62,651 bases of DNA, taken from positions 1-62,651 of the forward strand of contig CAYREY010000020.1 in NCBI GenBank assembly GCA_964423405.1, in the 5' to 3' direction. A program made the translations under genes and the position numbers. Below the pieces are notes generated by a model, which worked only from the letters and a program-made list of their open reading frames with translations, did not search any database and was not told the origin of the DNA. Shown piece after piece: positions 26,870 through 35,899 of this stretch (position 1 is the first letter of the stretch; each line of letters begins with the position of its first letter). This DNA comes from Bog-950 sp964423405. Its GTDB lineage: Bacteria; Bacteroidota; Bacteroidia; Chitinophagales; LD1.

Positions 26870-28171
26870 TTACCCCCGCAGCAACCACCTTAGCCTGTGT
26901 AGTATGGCCGGGGCTTGCACGTTTATTACAAATGCCAGTAGAAAAACCGGCAACAAGGGTGCGCGGTAGCGGGTAAGGTTACCCAATACCGGTGTGCACA
27001 TACCTATGAGCGCAAAATAGGCTAAGGCAAACGTAAGCAGAAACAAAACCAGGTTAACGTGTTGCAACCGGTGGCGGTTGGTTAACCCAAGTAGTAATAC
27101 AAGTAGCAATACCACCAACAGGTTTTCGGCGGCGCTGGCCAGCATCATTATATTTTTAGCTTCGGTAGGGTAGGGGCGCAACAGCGTATTAAGTATGCCC
27201 ACCGGTGCTGTTTTAAGTACCGATGCGGCGGTGGGTTCAAGCGGTGGTATATCTATCCGGCTACCGGCTTTGTAGTATATGGCTTCTTTAACCGAGTTGG
27301 TTTGTTTGTTTACCAGCATTTGTAACGGGTTTACCCGTGCTGTAATATGGTGCACGTTAAAGGCCAGTAGCAGTAGTACGGCAAACACCGCCGCATATTT
27401 ACCGGCTATGTAGGTTGGTTTGTTATTGCTATTAAACAGCAGGTAGGCTATTGCCGCCGGTATAAGGCAGGCCAGCACAAAAAATTTAGAGAACAGTATA
27501 ATCAGCGAACCAGTAAGTATCAGTGCCGTTTTTTTACTGAGGGAGTGGTGGGTTATTAACCCGTGCAGCAATACACCTAAACCAAATATCAGCAGGGGCT
27601 CTTTCATTACGCCACTGGCCCAAAACAATACCGATGGAAGCAGCATAACGGGTAATGCGAACAAGGTATTTTCGGGGTTGGTAAACCGGCTGATACTGTT
27701 TACCAGCAGCACCCACCCAACCAGCGATATAAAGCAAAAGAAGAGGATGTGTGCAAAGTAGGTTTTGAAGGTAACAAACAGTAACAGCGCATTCAGCCGG
27801 ATGATGGTGCGGTTTTCGTTAAAGGGGGCTTCATCAAAATTGCGGTTCCAGTTTTTAAGGCGGCATACCGAGCAGCCCTTTTCGAAATATGTCTGGCCCA
27901 GTACCATAATTTGTCTGAATGCAGTGGGGTTGTTTTCTCTTATCTCGTGTAGGGTTAGTGCATCGTTGTAAAATTTATGTATGTCGTTGTTCTGAATGTC
28001 TTTGTAGTAAAAGGTATAAACCATCCAGATAAAAATGCCGGTGAGGAATTTTAGGTTAAAAACAATATGGGTTACATAAGGTTTAAAGCTGTTAAACTGT
28101 AACCGGCGGTAGCGGTGTATCAGCACATTAAAAACAATCAGGTAAAATAAGGTAACCAGTAATTCTTTCAT
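26870..28171 (-). CDS. Multi-pass membrane protein, unknown function
   Basis: 433 residues with about nine or ten hydrophobic helices (for example VTLFYLIVFNVLIH at the start, LILTGSLIILFSKFFVLACLIPAAIAYLLF in the middle, and LLVVLLLVLLLGL and FLLTFALAYFALIG near the end). A loop with CxxC (KGCSVCRLKNWN, near residue 95) probably lies outside the membrane. The general look recalls polytopic polysaccharide-assembly or glycosyltransferase-like membrane proteins, but I see no signature that fixes the family. The divergent neighbour is the ALDH7 gene. Confidence 0.65.
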   Translation of the reverse strand: MKELLVTLFYLIVFNVLIHRYRRLQFNSFKPYVTHIVFNLKFLTGIFIWMVYTFYYKDIQNNDIHKFYNDALTLHEIRENNPTAFRQIMVLGQTYFEKGCSVCRLKNWNRNFDEAPFNENRTIIRLNALLLFVTFKTYFAHILFFCFISLVGWVLLVNSISRFTNPENTLFALPVMLLPSVLFWASGVMKEPLLIFGLGVLLHGLITHHSLSKKTALILTGSLIILFSKFFVLACLIPAAIAYLLFNSNNKPTYIAGKYAAVFAVLLLLAFNVHHITARVNPLQMLVNKQTNSVKEAIYYKAGSRIDIPPLEPTAASVLKTAPVGILNTLLRPYPTEAKNIMMLASAAENLLVVLLLVLLLGLTNRHRLQHVNLVLFLLTFALAYFALIGMCTPVLGNLTRYRAPLLPVFLLAFVINVQAPAILHRLRWLLRG

Positions 28172-28295
28172 GCAGCAACTAAAGTAATGGTTTTAAGGTA
28201 TCTGCCTTAAACTGATTGAGGGGTAGATGCCGGTGTTTATAACCTGCTATGCAGCCCGTTGGTATTGTTTAATATTGCAGGGTAAACAATAAAAT

Positions 28296-29822
28296 ATGAA
28301 AAGTGTACTAAAACAACTGGGCATTAATGCATTGAACACCGGTACCAGTACCGGCAACAAATGGATTAAAGGAAAAGGTGAAGTAATAAAATCGTACTCG
28401 CCGGTAGATGGTAAACTGATTGGAGCAGTAACCGCTACTACCGAAAAAGAATATGAGCAGGTAATTGTAACAGCCCGTCAGGCATTTGCGGTGTGGCGTA
28501 ACATACCGGCCCCCAAGCGCGGCGAAATAGTGCGGCAGATAGGTGATGAGCTTAGAAAATACAAGGAACCCCTGGGCAAACTGGTAAGTTACGAAATGGG
28601 CAAGAGCCTGCAGGAGGGATTAGGTGAGGTACAGGAGATGATAGATATATGCGATTTTGCAGTGGGCCTTTCGCGCCAGTTGCACGGCCTTACCATGCAT
28701 AGCGAGCGCCCCAACCACCGGATGTACGAGCAATGGCACCCGCTGGGTGTGGTGGGTATTATATCGGCATTTAATTTTCCGGTAGCGGTATGGAGCTGGA
28801 ACACCATGCTGGCCTGGGTGTGTGGCGATGTATGTGTGTGGAAGCCATCGGAGAAAACACCTTTGTGCGGTGTAGCCTGCCAGAATATTGTGGCCAAAGT
28901 ATTTAAACGCAACAACCTGCCCGAAGGGCTTAGCTGTTTAATAAACGGCGACTGGAAAGTTGGCGACCAGATGGCAAAGGATACCCGTGTTGAACTTGTT
29001 TCGGCTACCGGTTCTACCCGTATGGGTAAGGCGGTGGCGCAAAATGTGGCGGCCCGTCTGGGTAAAACACTGCTGGAGCTGGGCGGTAACAACGCTATTA
29101 TTATTACACCCGATGCCGACCTGAGCATTGCCATGGTAGCTGTAGTGTTTGGTGCCGTAGGTACTGCGGGCCAGCGTTGCACTACCACCCGCCGTTTAAT
29201 TATTCACGAGTCGAAGTATGCCGAGGTGAAGAAACGTCTGGCGGCGGTATATAAGCAGCTTACAATTGGCAACCCGCTGAATGCTAAAAACCTGGTAGGC
29301 CCGCTGATAGATAAGCAGGCTGTAAACGCCTACCTGGATGCGATTGCCGCTGCTAAAAAGCAAGGCGGTAAAGTGCTGGTAGAAGGCGGTGTAATGACCG
29401 GTAAAGGTTACGAAAGCGGCTGCTATGTGGCCCCTTGTGTAATTGAGGCTAACAACGATATGCCTATTGTGCAACACGAAACATTTGCGCCTATACTTTA
29501 CATTATGCCATATAAAACACTAGCCGATGCTATACATCTGCAAAACAATGTAGCGCAGGGTTTATCATCCAGCATTATGACTACCAACATGCGTGAGATG
29601 GAAGAGTTTCTATCGGTTAACGGCAGCGATTGTGGTATAGCCAATGTAAACATAGGCACCAGTGGTGCCGAGATTGGTGGTGCTTTTGGCGGCGAAAAAG
29701 AAACCGGCGGTGGCCGCGAAAGCGGCAGCGATGCCTGGAAAAACTACATGCGCCGGCAAACCAATACTATTAACTACGGCCGCACCCTGCCGCTGGCGCA
29801 GGGAATAAGATTTGATTTGTAA
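28296..29822 (+). CDS. Aldehyde dehydrogenase, antiquitin (ALDH7) type
   Basis: 508 residues, close to human ALDH7A1. The NAD-binding and catalytic motifs are complete: WHPLGVVGIISAFNFPVAVWSWN, LLELGGNN with the general base Glu261, and GTAGQRCTTTRRL with the nucleophile Cys295. The C-terminal NIGTSGAEIGGAFGGEKETGGGRESGSDAWKNYMRRQT block is typical of ALDH7. Members oxidise alpha-aminoadipic semialdehyde/piperideine-6-carboxylate in lysine breakdown; that activity is likely here but no lysine-pathway genes are adjacent. It is monocistronic, with a strong terminator at 29824-29858. Confidence 0.9.
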   Translation: MKSVLKQLGINALNTGTSTGNKWIKGKGEVIKSYSPVDGKLIGAVTATTEKEYEQVIVTARQAFAVWRNIPAPKRGEIVRQIGDELRKYKEPLGKLVSYEMGKSLQEGLGEVQEMIDICDFAVGLSRQLHGLTMHSERPNHRMYEQWHPLGVVGIISAFNFPVAVWSWNTMLAWVCGDVCVWKPSEKTPLCGVACQNIVAKVFKRNNLPEGLSCLINGDWKVGDQMAKDTRVELVSATGSTRMGKAVAQNVAARLGKTLLELGGNNAIIITPDADLSIAMVAVVFGAVGTAGQRCTTTRRLIIHESKYAEVKKRLAAVYKQLTIGNPLNAKNLVGPLIDKQAVNAYLDAIAAAKKQGGKVLVEGGVMTGKGYESGCYVAPCVIEANNDMPIVQHETFAPILYIMPYKTLADAIHLQNNVAQGLSSSIMTTNMREMEEFLSVNGSDCGIANVNIGTSGAEIGGAFGGEKETGGGRESGSDAWKNYMRRQTNTINYGRTLPLAQGIRFDL

Positions 29823-29823
29823 C

Positions 29824-29858
29824 AAAAAAGCCTCCCGATGTTATCGGGAGGCTTTTTT
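29824..29858. terminator. Bidirectional terminator
   Basis: AAAAAAGCCTCCCGAT and ATCGGGAGGCTTTTTT form a perfect 16-bp stem with a 3-base loop and T tracts on both strands. It ends the ALDH7 gene and the convergent gene at 29866-30564. Confidence 0.9.
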
Positions 29859-29865
29859 GTATGTG

Positions 29866-30564
29866 TTATTTTTTTGCCGGTGCTTTACCGGATGAGGCCG
29901 CACCTTTACTGCTTTTTTTAGGTGCCGGTGCGCTTACATATTTTTTATTGGTAAGCTCTGTTTTAAGCGCCTTAAACTGCTTGCCTGCCGTTTGCTGAAA
30001 GAATACTCCCAGCGCCTTAAACTCATCGGGGTTGGTTTGGCAGCCCACCAGGTAATCCATAGTGCCGGTGTTATCACAGGGCTTGCCGCCGGTAAACGAA
30101 AATACATTGGCATCGGTGTAGCTTTTAGGGTCGAAATGATAATAGCGCAGGTTGGTGGCTTTAAAGCTTAGCTGTCCCGCTTTTATCTCTACTACTATAT
30201 CGTACTTCACATACATCAGTCGTATGCTGGTGCGCGTACCACCAAAGTATTTAATAAGCCCCTGGCCTATTAAGCGGTTGGCACTGGGGTCAAGCGATTG
30301 CAGCGGGCGGCTATTTCCATAAGCGGCATCTACATCGTTTTTGTTTTTCTCTTTGGCTTCTACCGTAGGCTCGGTATTTTTTACGGTAAAAATACCGGTG
30401 TTGTTAGTGAACCACTTTTCTGCGGCTGCATATACATCAGCAGTTTTGGTTGTGCTTAGTTTTATGTTTTGCTGGTACCCACCAAGGCCAAAGTTGTTGC
30501 CGGTGGTTTGTGCATTAGTAGTTATAACTAACAGGCAGAATAGTAGTAGTAAGGTTTTATTCAT
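29866..30564 (-). CDS. Exported protein, DUF4468-like
   Basis: 232 residues from the ATG at 30564, which starts a clear signal peptide (NKTLLLLFCLLVITTNAQ). The pattern of the mature part (VYAAAEKWFTNN, then GNSRPLQSLDPSANRLIGQGLIKY, then MYVKYDIVVEIKAGQLSFKATNLRYY) resembles the TBP-like DUF4468 domain of Bacteroidota, in which a repeated half-domain ends with description of a gene-unique Y/F-rich strand. The C terminus is a low-complexity basic tail (PAPKKSSKGAASSGKAPAKK). Function unknown. The family call is by pattern only. Confidence 0.6.
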   Translation of the reverse strand: MNKTLLLLFCLLVITTNAQTTGNNFGLGGYQQNIKLSTTKTADVYAAAEKWFTNNTGIFTVKNTEPTVEAKEKNKNDVDAAYGNSRPLQSLDPSANRLIGQGLIKYFGGTRTSIRLMYVKYDIVVEIKAGQLSFKATNLRYYHFDPKSYTDANVFSFTGGKPCDNTGTMDYLVGCQTNPDEFKALGVFFQQTAGKQFKALKTELTNKKYVSAPAPKKSSKGAASSGKAPAKK

Positions 30565-30646
30565 TACATAGGGGTTGAGGTGCAATGGTAAAGTAATATT
30601 ACGAAAATCGGGTGTTGTCTAATTTCGAATTGACTTTTGCCCAATA

Positions 30647-30672
30647 TGTCAGGCTGAGCGGAGTCGAAGCCT
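30647..30672 (+). repeat. Hairpin repeat, copy A (12-base loop family)
   Basis: TGTCA, then stem AGGCT (30651-30655), loop GAGCGGAGTCGA (30656-30667), stem AGCCT (30668-30672). The loop is identical to copies B (45276-45303) and C (45692-45716) while the stem bases differ and stay paired. It lies between a DUF4468-like gene start and the priA end, with no other gene in this 370-base interval. Confidence 0.85.
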
Positions 30673-30778
30673 TTTTGCTCTTATGTTCCTTCAACTGTGT
30701 TAAGGGTAGCATAGTATAGGAATAAAGCACTACTGAAAAATGTTATTGTATTTCTTGCCGTCTGCCAACTGCTGACTT

Positions 30779-30988
30779 AATCACGGGTCTACATCTACTA
30801 CAATTACCACGCTTTTAAAGTCGGGCATGGTTTNNNNNNNNNNNNNNNNNNNNNNNNNNNNNNNNNNNNNNNNNNNNNNNNNNNNNNNNNNNNNNNNNNN
30901 NNNNNNNNNNNNNNNNNNNNNNNNNNNNNNNNNAATCACGGGTCTACATCTACTACAATTACCACGCTTTTAAAGTCGGGCATGGTTT
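30779..30988. other. False gap: 100 N between two identical 55-base contig ends
   Basis: Bases 30779-30833 and 30934-30988 are identical and flank exactly 100 N. As at 24316-24525, this is an unmerged 55-base contig overlap. Both copies contain the end of priA, so the gene is complete. Confidence 0.93.
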
Positions 30989-33425
30989 TCATTTTGTCTA
31001 TCACATTTTGCAGCGCCTGCTTTACACGGGTTAGCTTGCTGCTATCCAGGCTGCTTTTAATAAGCACCTCGCGTATATACAGGTTGTTTATTTTAGATAT
31101 AAACGGAGTGCCCGGCCCCAGTACTTTACCCTCAACGGTACGGCGCAGTTCGTTGGTCATAAACAGCGATGCCTGTTCTATAACATGCACCTTGCTGTGC
31201 TTAAGGGTAACATCAATCAGCCGCACAAACGGCGGGTATTGAAACTGCCGGCGCATAGCTATTTCGGTTTGGTACATGCGCTTATAGTCGCTGGCCAGTA
31301 CGTTATTAATAACGGGGTGCGCCGGGTTAGCGGTTTGTATTACTACTTTACCTTTTTTGTTTTTACGCCCTGCACGGCCCGATACCTGCATCATTAACTG
31401 AAAGGCCCGCTCATGCGCGCGGAACCCAGGGTAGTTAATCAACTGGTCGGCATTAATAATACCTACCAGGCTTACATGGTCAAAATCAAGCCCCTTGCTA
31501 ACCATTTGTGTACCCACCAGTATATCTACCTCGCGGTTTTCAAACTCGGCAATAACCTTAGCATGGCCGTGTTTGGTTTTCATGGCGTCAAGGTCAAGCC
31601 GCGTTACCCGTGCCGAAGGGAACAGCTCGGCTATTTCATCTTCAATTTTTTCGGTGCCCGAGCCTACTATATCCAGGTCTATAGCGCCGCAACTTTTACA
31701 TTTGGTTACTACCTTTTCGTAGTAACCGCAGTAGTGGCACTTAAGCTGGTTGCTGAATTTATGATAGGTAAGGCTTACATCGCAGTTTTTGCATTTGTAT
31801 ACGTAGTTGCACGTGCGGCAGGTTTGGTAGTTGGCAAACCCGCGCCGGTTTAAAAACAAAATTACCTGCTCGTTATTCTTTAGCGCAATGCTGATGTGGT
31901 CTATCATCAGCTCGGTAAAGCTACCGCGTATGCGCCCCCACTTGGTATCGTCTTTTATGTTGCCTATTTCAAAGCCGGGCATCTCTATACCACCATAGCG
32001 CTGCATTAGTTTTACCAAACCATATTTGCCGCTCTCGGCGTTGTATAACGATTCTGCCGCCGGTGTGGCCGTACCCAGTATTACCTTGCCGTTAAACATA
32101 CCTGCCAGCATAATAGAGGCATCGCGCGCGTTGTAGCGTGGGGCCGGGTCCATTTGTTTCATACTGCTGTCGTGCTCTTCATCTACCAATACCAAACCTA
32201 ATTGCTGGTAGGGTAAAAAAAGCGATGAACGCGCACCCACCACAATTTTGTATTCGCCGTGCAGTACCTTGTTCCATATTTCTACCCGCTCGTTAGGGTT
32301 AAACTTGCTGTGGTATATACCAACGGTGCTGCCAAATATTTTCCTCAGCCGGTTTATTATCTGCGCGGTCAACGCTATCTCGGGCAACAGGTACAATACC
32401 TGTTTGCCTTCGGCTATCACTTCTTTTATCTTCTCTATGTAAATATTGGTTTTGCCGCTACCGGTTACACCGTGCAGCAGTACAACGGCCCCTCCTAACC
32501 TCCCCGAAGGGGAGGAATCGGTTATATTTTTACTTGCAAAGTACTCGTTTATTTGTTGCAGGGCAATTTGTTGTGCGGTGCTAAGCTCGGGTACTTCTAC
32601 CTCGGCCACCTGTATGTTGCCCAGTCGCGATACTTCCATTTTAAACTCAACAAACACCTGGCGCTTTACCAATGCCGAAAGCACTGCCGCGCTGCTTTTA
32701 GAAAGTTCCAGCAGCTCATTTTTGCGGATAAACTTTGCTTTGTGATGTAGCTGTGTAAACGCCAGCAACAGTTCTACCTGCTTAGGCGCACGTGAAAGAT
32801 CTTCGTATAATTTTTCCAGCGCTGTGTCATCCTCATATTGCTCATTCAGCTTAACATAGGTTTCGGTGCGCGGTTTAAATTTCTCTACTATCTCTTCTGA
32901 TGATATGGCAATACCAATATTGAACAACGTTTTAAGAAACGGGTACACGTTTTTCTTTTTCAGTAAATCCTGTACCTGTGGTATTTTTATTTCGCCCTGT
33001 GCGCGCAGTGCCTGCACAATTAAAAACTCATCATCGTTCAGGTTTTCAAAGTCGCCCTCGTAGCTTTCGTTGTAGCGTATTTTGGTTTCGCTGCTAAGTT
33101 TAAGGCCGCTGGGCAGGGCGGCGTTCATCACTTCGCCTTCGGTACACATGTAGTAGTTGCTCATCCATTTCCAAAAGCGTAATTGCATATCGGTTACAAT
33201 AGCTTCTTCTTCGGCAATGGTTTCTATCAGTTTGGCTTCTACCGCAGGCTTGCGGTGGTGTATTTCTTTTACAATAGCCGAGTAAAACCGGTTTTTACCA
33301 AACTGTACTATTACGCGCTGGCCTACCTTTACAAACTGTACCAGATCTACCGGCACGGCATAGGTATACGCCTGCGGCAGAGCAAGCGGCAAAATAACAT
33401 CTACATATGTAACCAGCGATGACAC
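30936..33425 (-). CDS. priA: Primosomal protein N', replication restart helicase
   Basis: 829 residues from a GTG at 33425 (giving SSLVTYVDVILPLALPQAYTYAVP, where the family starts). The frame continues to a TTG at 33464, but that would leave 8 bases to the divergent gene. PriA reloads the replicative helicase at stalled forks. Visible are the DNA-binding N domain, Walker A LLHGVTGSGKT, DEEH (VLVDEEHDSS), the zinc-binding Cys pairs (CRTCNYVYKCKNC and CHYCG, CKSCG) and the helicase C motifs (QMVSKGLDFD, QVSGRAGR). A palindromic repeat inserted in frame adds SSPSGRLGGA just before Walker A (see 32488-32517). Confidence 0.95.
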   Translation of the reverse strand: MSSLVTYVDVILPLALPQAYTYAVPVDLVQFVKVGQRVIVQFGKNRFYSAIVKEIHHRKPAVEAKLIETIAEEEAIVTDMQLRFWKWMSNYYMCTEGEVMNAALPSGLKLSSETKIRYNESYEGDFENLNDDEFLIVQALRAQGEIKIPQVQDLLKKKNVYPFLKTLFNIGIAISSEEIVEKFKPRTETYVKLNEQYEDDTALEKLYEDLSRAPKQVELLLAFTQLHHKAKFIRKNELLELSKSSAAVLSALVKRQVFVEFKMEVSRLGNIQVAEVEVPELSTAQQIALQQINEYFASKNITDSSPSGRLGGAVVLLHGVTGSGKTNIYIEKIKEVIAEGKQVLYLLPEIALTAQIINRLRKIFGSTVGIYHSKFNPNERVEIWNKVLHGEYKIVVGARSSLFLPYQQLGLVLVDEEHDSSMKQMDPAPRYNARDASIMLAGMFNGKVILGTATPAAESLYNAESGKYGLVKLMQRYGGIEMPGFEIGNIKDDTKWGRIRGSFTELMIDHISIALKNNEQVILFLNRRGFANYQTCRTCNYVYKCKNCDVSLTYHKFSNQLKCHYCGYYEKVVTKCKSCGAIDLDIVGSGTEKIEDEIAELFPSARVTRLDLDAMKTKHGHAKVIAEFENREVDILVGTQMVSKGLDFDHVSLVGIINADQLINYPGFRAHERAFQLMMQVSGRAGRKNKKGKVVIQTANPAHPVINNVLASDYKRMYQTEIAMRRQFQYPPFVRLIDVTLKHSKVHVIEQASLFMTNELRRTVEGKVLGPGTPFISKINNLYIREVLIKSSLDSSKLTRVKQALQNVIDKMKTMPDFKSVVIVVDVDP
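32488..32517. repeat. Palindromic repeat inserted in frame in priA
   Basis: CCTCCCC (32499-32505), GAA, GGGGAGG (32509-32515) form a perfect 7-bp hairpin, preceded by GGCCCCTCCTAA, itself a second related CCTCC copy. It reads through in the priA frame as SSPSGRLGGA between KNITD and VVLLHGVTGSGKT. GC content here is visibly above that of the surrounding gene. Similar hairpin units are dispersed in Bacteroidota genomes. Confidence 0.75.
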
Positions 33426-33472
33426 GCAGCCAAAATAAGAGATAATACTAAATTTGACATTCAAGATATTGT

Positions 33473-35896
33473 ATGCGGGTACGCCTTTTACTTTTGTTGT
33501 TTTTGTTTTCTGCCGCTGTCAGTGCCCAGTATGTTACGGTTAACCAACCCATACCCGATGATGGCTCTACCGTTACTTTCGATTTGGTAGTAAGCGGCCT
33601 GCCAGCCGGTATCGGTACCACCTATGGTTTAGAGCAGGTATGTATTAACATGGACCACCCTTACGATGATGATATGGAAGTAAAGCTTCGGGCTCCGGAT
33701 GGTACGGTAGTGCTGCTGTTTAGCCATGTGGGCGGCGATGGCGATAATTTTACCAATACTTGTCTGCGCGATGATGCCCCAACCGGCATTGCCGGCGGAA
33801 CACCGCCGTTTACCGGCACCTATAAGCCAATGGGCGATATGGGCCTGTTTAATAACGGGCAAAACCCCAATGGTACCTGGACGTTGATAGTACACGATAC
33901 CTATGCCTTTGCCGATGCCGGCTACCTGTACGGCTGGGGGCTTACGTTTGGCAACAACCCGGCTACGCCATTTGTATTTACCTCATCTAACCTGCCTATT
34001 GTAAAAATTAACTCGCACGGGCAGGGCATACCTAACGACCCTAAAGTGGAAGCCACTTTTACTATTACCGATAATGGCCCCGGGCAACGTAATTATGTAA
34101 GCGATACAGTGTACAGCTACCAGGGGGAAATACTGGTAGAGTTGCAGGGTTTTTCAGGCCCATCGTACCCTAAAAAGAACTACGATTTTGATTTGATAGA
34201 TAGTGCGCAGAACAAAGTAAACGCACCACTGCTGGGTATGCCATCTGAGAACGACTGGATACTGAAAGCAGAGTACCTGGATATAAGCCTGATGGCCAAC
34301 TCTATTACCTATGAAATGAGCCGCCGCATGGGCAACTATGCCCCACGCAGGCAATATTGCGAGGTAATGGTAGATGGCGAATATGTGGGCGTATATAACC
34401 TTACCGAAAAAGTAAAGCGCGATGCAGACCGCGTAAACATAGCCCGGCTTAACCCCGAAGATACTACCGGTGATGAACTGACCGGTGGTTATATTATTGA
34501 GATGAATATAAACGGCGACCCACCGGCCTGGACCTCGCAATACGATGCCATTAACACCGCTACCCATAACCATAATGTAGAGTTTAAAGAAGTGTACCCC
34601 AAGCAGGATGAAATTGCGCCACAGCAACATGCGTACATTAAAAGCTATGTAGATAGTTTTGAAACCGCACTGATGGATAATACTGCCGACCCACACACCT
34701 GGCGGAGGATGGCTTCGGAAAAATCATTTATAGATTTTCAGATAGCGAATGAGTTTAGTGCCAACTACGATAGCTATGGCCGCAGTACCTATTTGTATAA
34801 AGAGAAAGTAACCGATGGTAATAAACTGCATATAGGCCCCGTATGGGATTATGACCGCGCCTTTGCCGATGGTACCACACAAGGCTGGGTGTGGGATATA
34901 ACCCATGGTGGCTGGCCGTTCCCTTTTTGGTGGAGCAAAATGAACAGCGACACGGTGTACCTTAAAAAGCTATGGTGCCGGTGGACTACTTTGCGTATGG
35001 GTACGCTTAGCAATGATTCGTTTTTTGCGTTTATAGATTCTACACATGCCCTGCTGGCCGAGTCTGCCGCGCGTAACTTTGAACGCTGGCCCGAGCTGGG
35101 CGTTACCGATTATAATGCATCAGTACAGCGTATTAAAGATTTTATGACTGAGCGATTAAACTGGATGGACGCCAACATAACCCCGCATGGTGCTATGTTG
35201 CCACAAGTAAGTTTAAACGACACCACGGCATGTGGCAGTGTAGTGGTAGGTGTAGATACGGCCACCAACCTGCATTACCGATGGAACACCGGCGATACGC
35301 TTGCGCATATTACAGCATCAAACACCGGCAATTATACTTTAAGTGTAAAAGATGATTACGGCTGCTCTGCTACTGCCCATGCACAAGTGGTAGTGCACCC
35401 ACTACCCAATGCGGCATTCAATGCTACACAAACCGGTGTGAATGCGGTGTCATTTACTGCAACCAATACCGGTTATAATAGTTACAATTGGCAGTTAGGC
35501 GATGGGGCTGCAACAACGGGTGCATCTCCAATATATCTGTATGCCGATACCGGTAGCTATACCGTACAGTTAACCGTTACGGATAGCAATGGATGTGTAG
35601 CTACCGGTAGTAAAACAGTACAGGTATCACTCGTGTCGGGCATTGCTGTAAATACGTTGCAGAATGTACAAATACAGCCTAACCCATTTGGTAATTATGT
35701 ACAGGTTATAGCACCGGCAGCCAACCAATCATTAAGTATTCAAGTAACTGATGTTACTGGCAGGTTGGTGTTGCAAGATGTTGTTACATCAACTAATAAT
35801 TACATTAATACAACACCATTAAACAACGGCATATATTTTATGCGTATTGCCGATGCTATAGGTGGTGTAGCAGTATTTAAACTGATAAAGCAGTAG
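33473..35896 (+). CDS. CotH-kinase-family protein with P domain, PKD domain and T9SS sorting domain
   Basis: 807 residues, exported (signal RVRLLLLLFLFSAAVSAQ). Order of domains: proprotein convertase P domain (about 25-165; CINMDHPYDDDMEVKLRAPDGT, NGTWTLIVHDTY); CotH-like kinase domain (about 170-580; CEVMVDGEYVGVYNLTEKVKRDADR and GPVWDYDRAFAD); PKD domain (about 650-725; FTATNTGYNSYNWQLGDG); and a type A T9SS sorting domain (PNPFGNYVQVIAP to GIYFMRIADAIGG). CotH phosphorylates spore coat protein in Bacillus; the target here is unknown. The protein is probably released or held at the cell surface by T9SS. TAAATTTG at 33449-33456 is its likely -7 box. It is divergent from priA. Confidence 0.88.
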   Translation: MRVRLLLLLFLFSAAVSAQYVTVNQPIPDDGSTVTFDLVVSGLPAGIGTTYGLEQVCINMDHPYDDDMEVKLRAPDGTVVLLFSHVGGDGDNFTNTCLRDDAPTGIAGGTPPFTGTYKPMGDMGLFNNGQNPNGTWTLIVHDTYAFADAGYLYGWGLTFGNNPATPFVFTSSNLPIVKINSHGQGIPNDPKVEATFTITDNGPGQRNYVSDTVYSYQGEILVELQGFSGPSYPKKNYDFDLIDSAQNKVNAPLLGMPSENDWILKAEYLDISLMANSITYEMSRRMGNYAPRRQYCEVMVDGEYVGVYNLTEKVKRDADRVNIARLNPEDTTGDELTGGYIIEMNINGDPPAWTSQYDAINTATHNHNVEFKEVYPKQDEIAPQQHAYIKSYVDSFETALMDNTADPHTWRRMASEKSFIDFQIANEFSANYDSYGRSTYLYKEKVTDGNKLHIGPVWDYDRAFADGTTQGWVWDITHGGWPFPFWWSKMNSDTVYLKKLWCRWTTLRMGTLSNDSFFAFIDSTHALLAESAARNFERWPELGVTDYNASVQRIKDFMTERLNWMDANITPHGAMLPQVSLNDTTACGSVVVGVDTATNLHYRWNTGDTLAHITASNTGNYTLSVKDDYGCSATAHAQVVVHPLPNAAFNATQTGVNAVSFTATNTGYNSYNWQLGDGAATTGASPIYLYADTGSYTVQLTVTDSNGCVATGSKTVQVSLVSGIAVNTLQNVQIQPNPFGNYVQVIAPAANQSLSIQVTDVTGRLVLQDVVTSTNNYINTTPLNNGIYFMRIADAIGGVAVFKLIKQ

Positions 35897-35899
35897 CGT

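Noticed and set aside
33425..33464. TTG start for PriA at 33464
   Set aside because: It would leave 8 bases to the divergent gene and adds a segment absent from the family; the GTG at 33425 starts right before the family N terminus.
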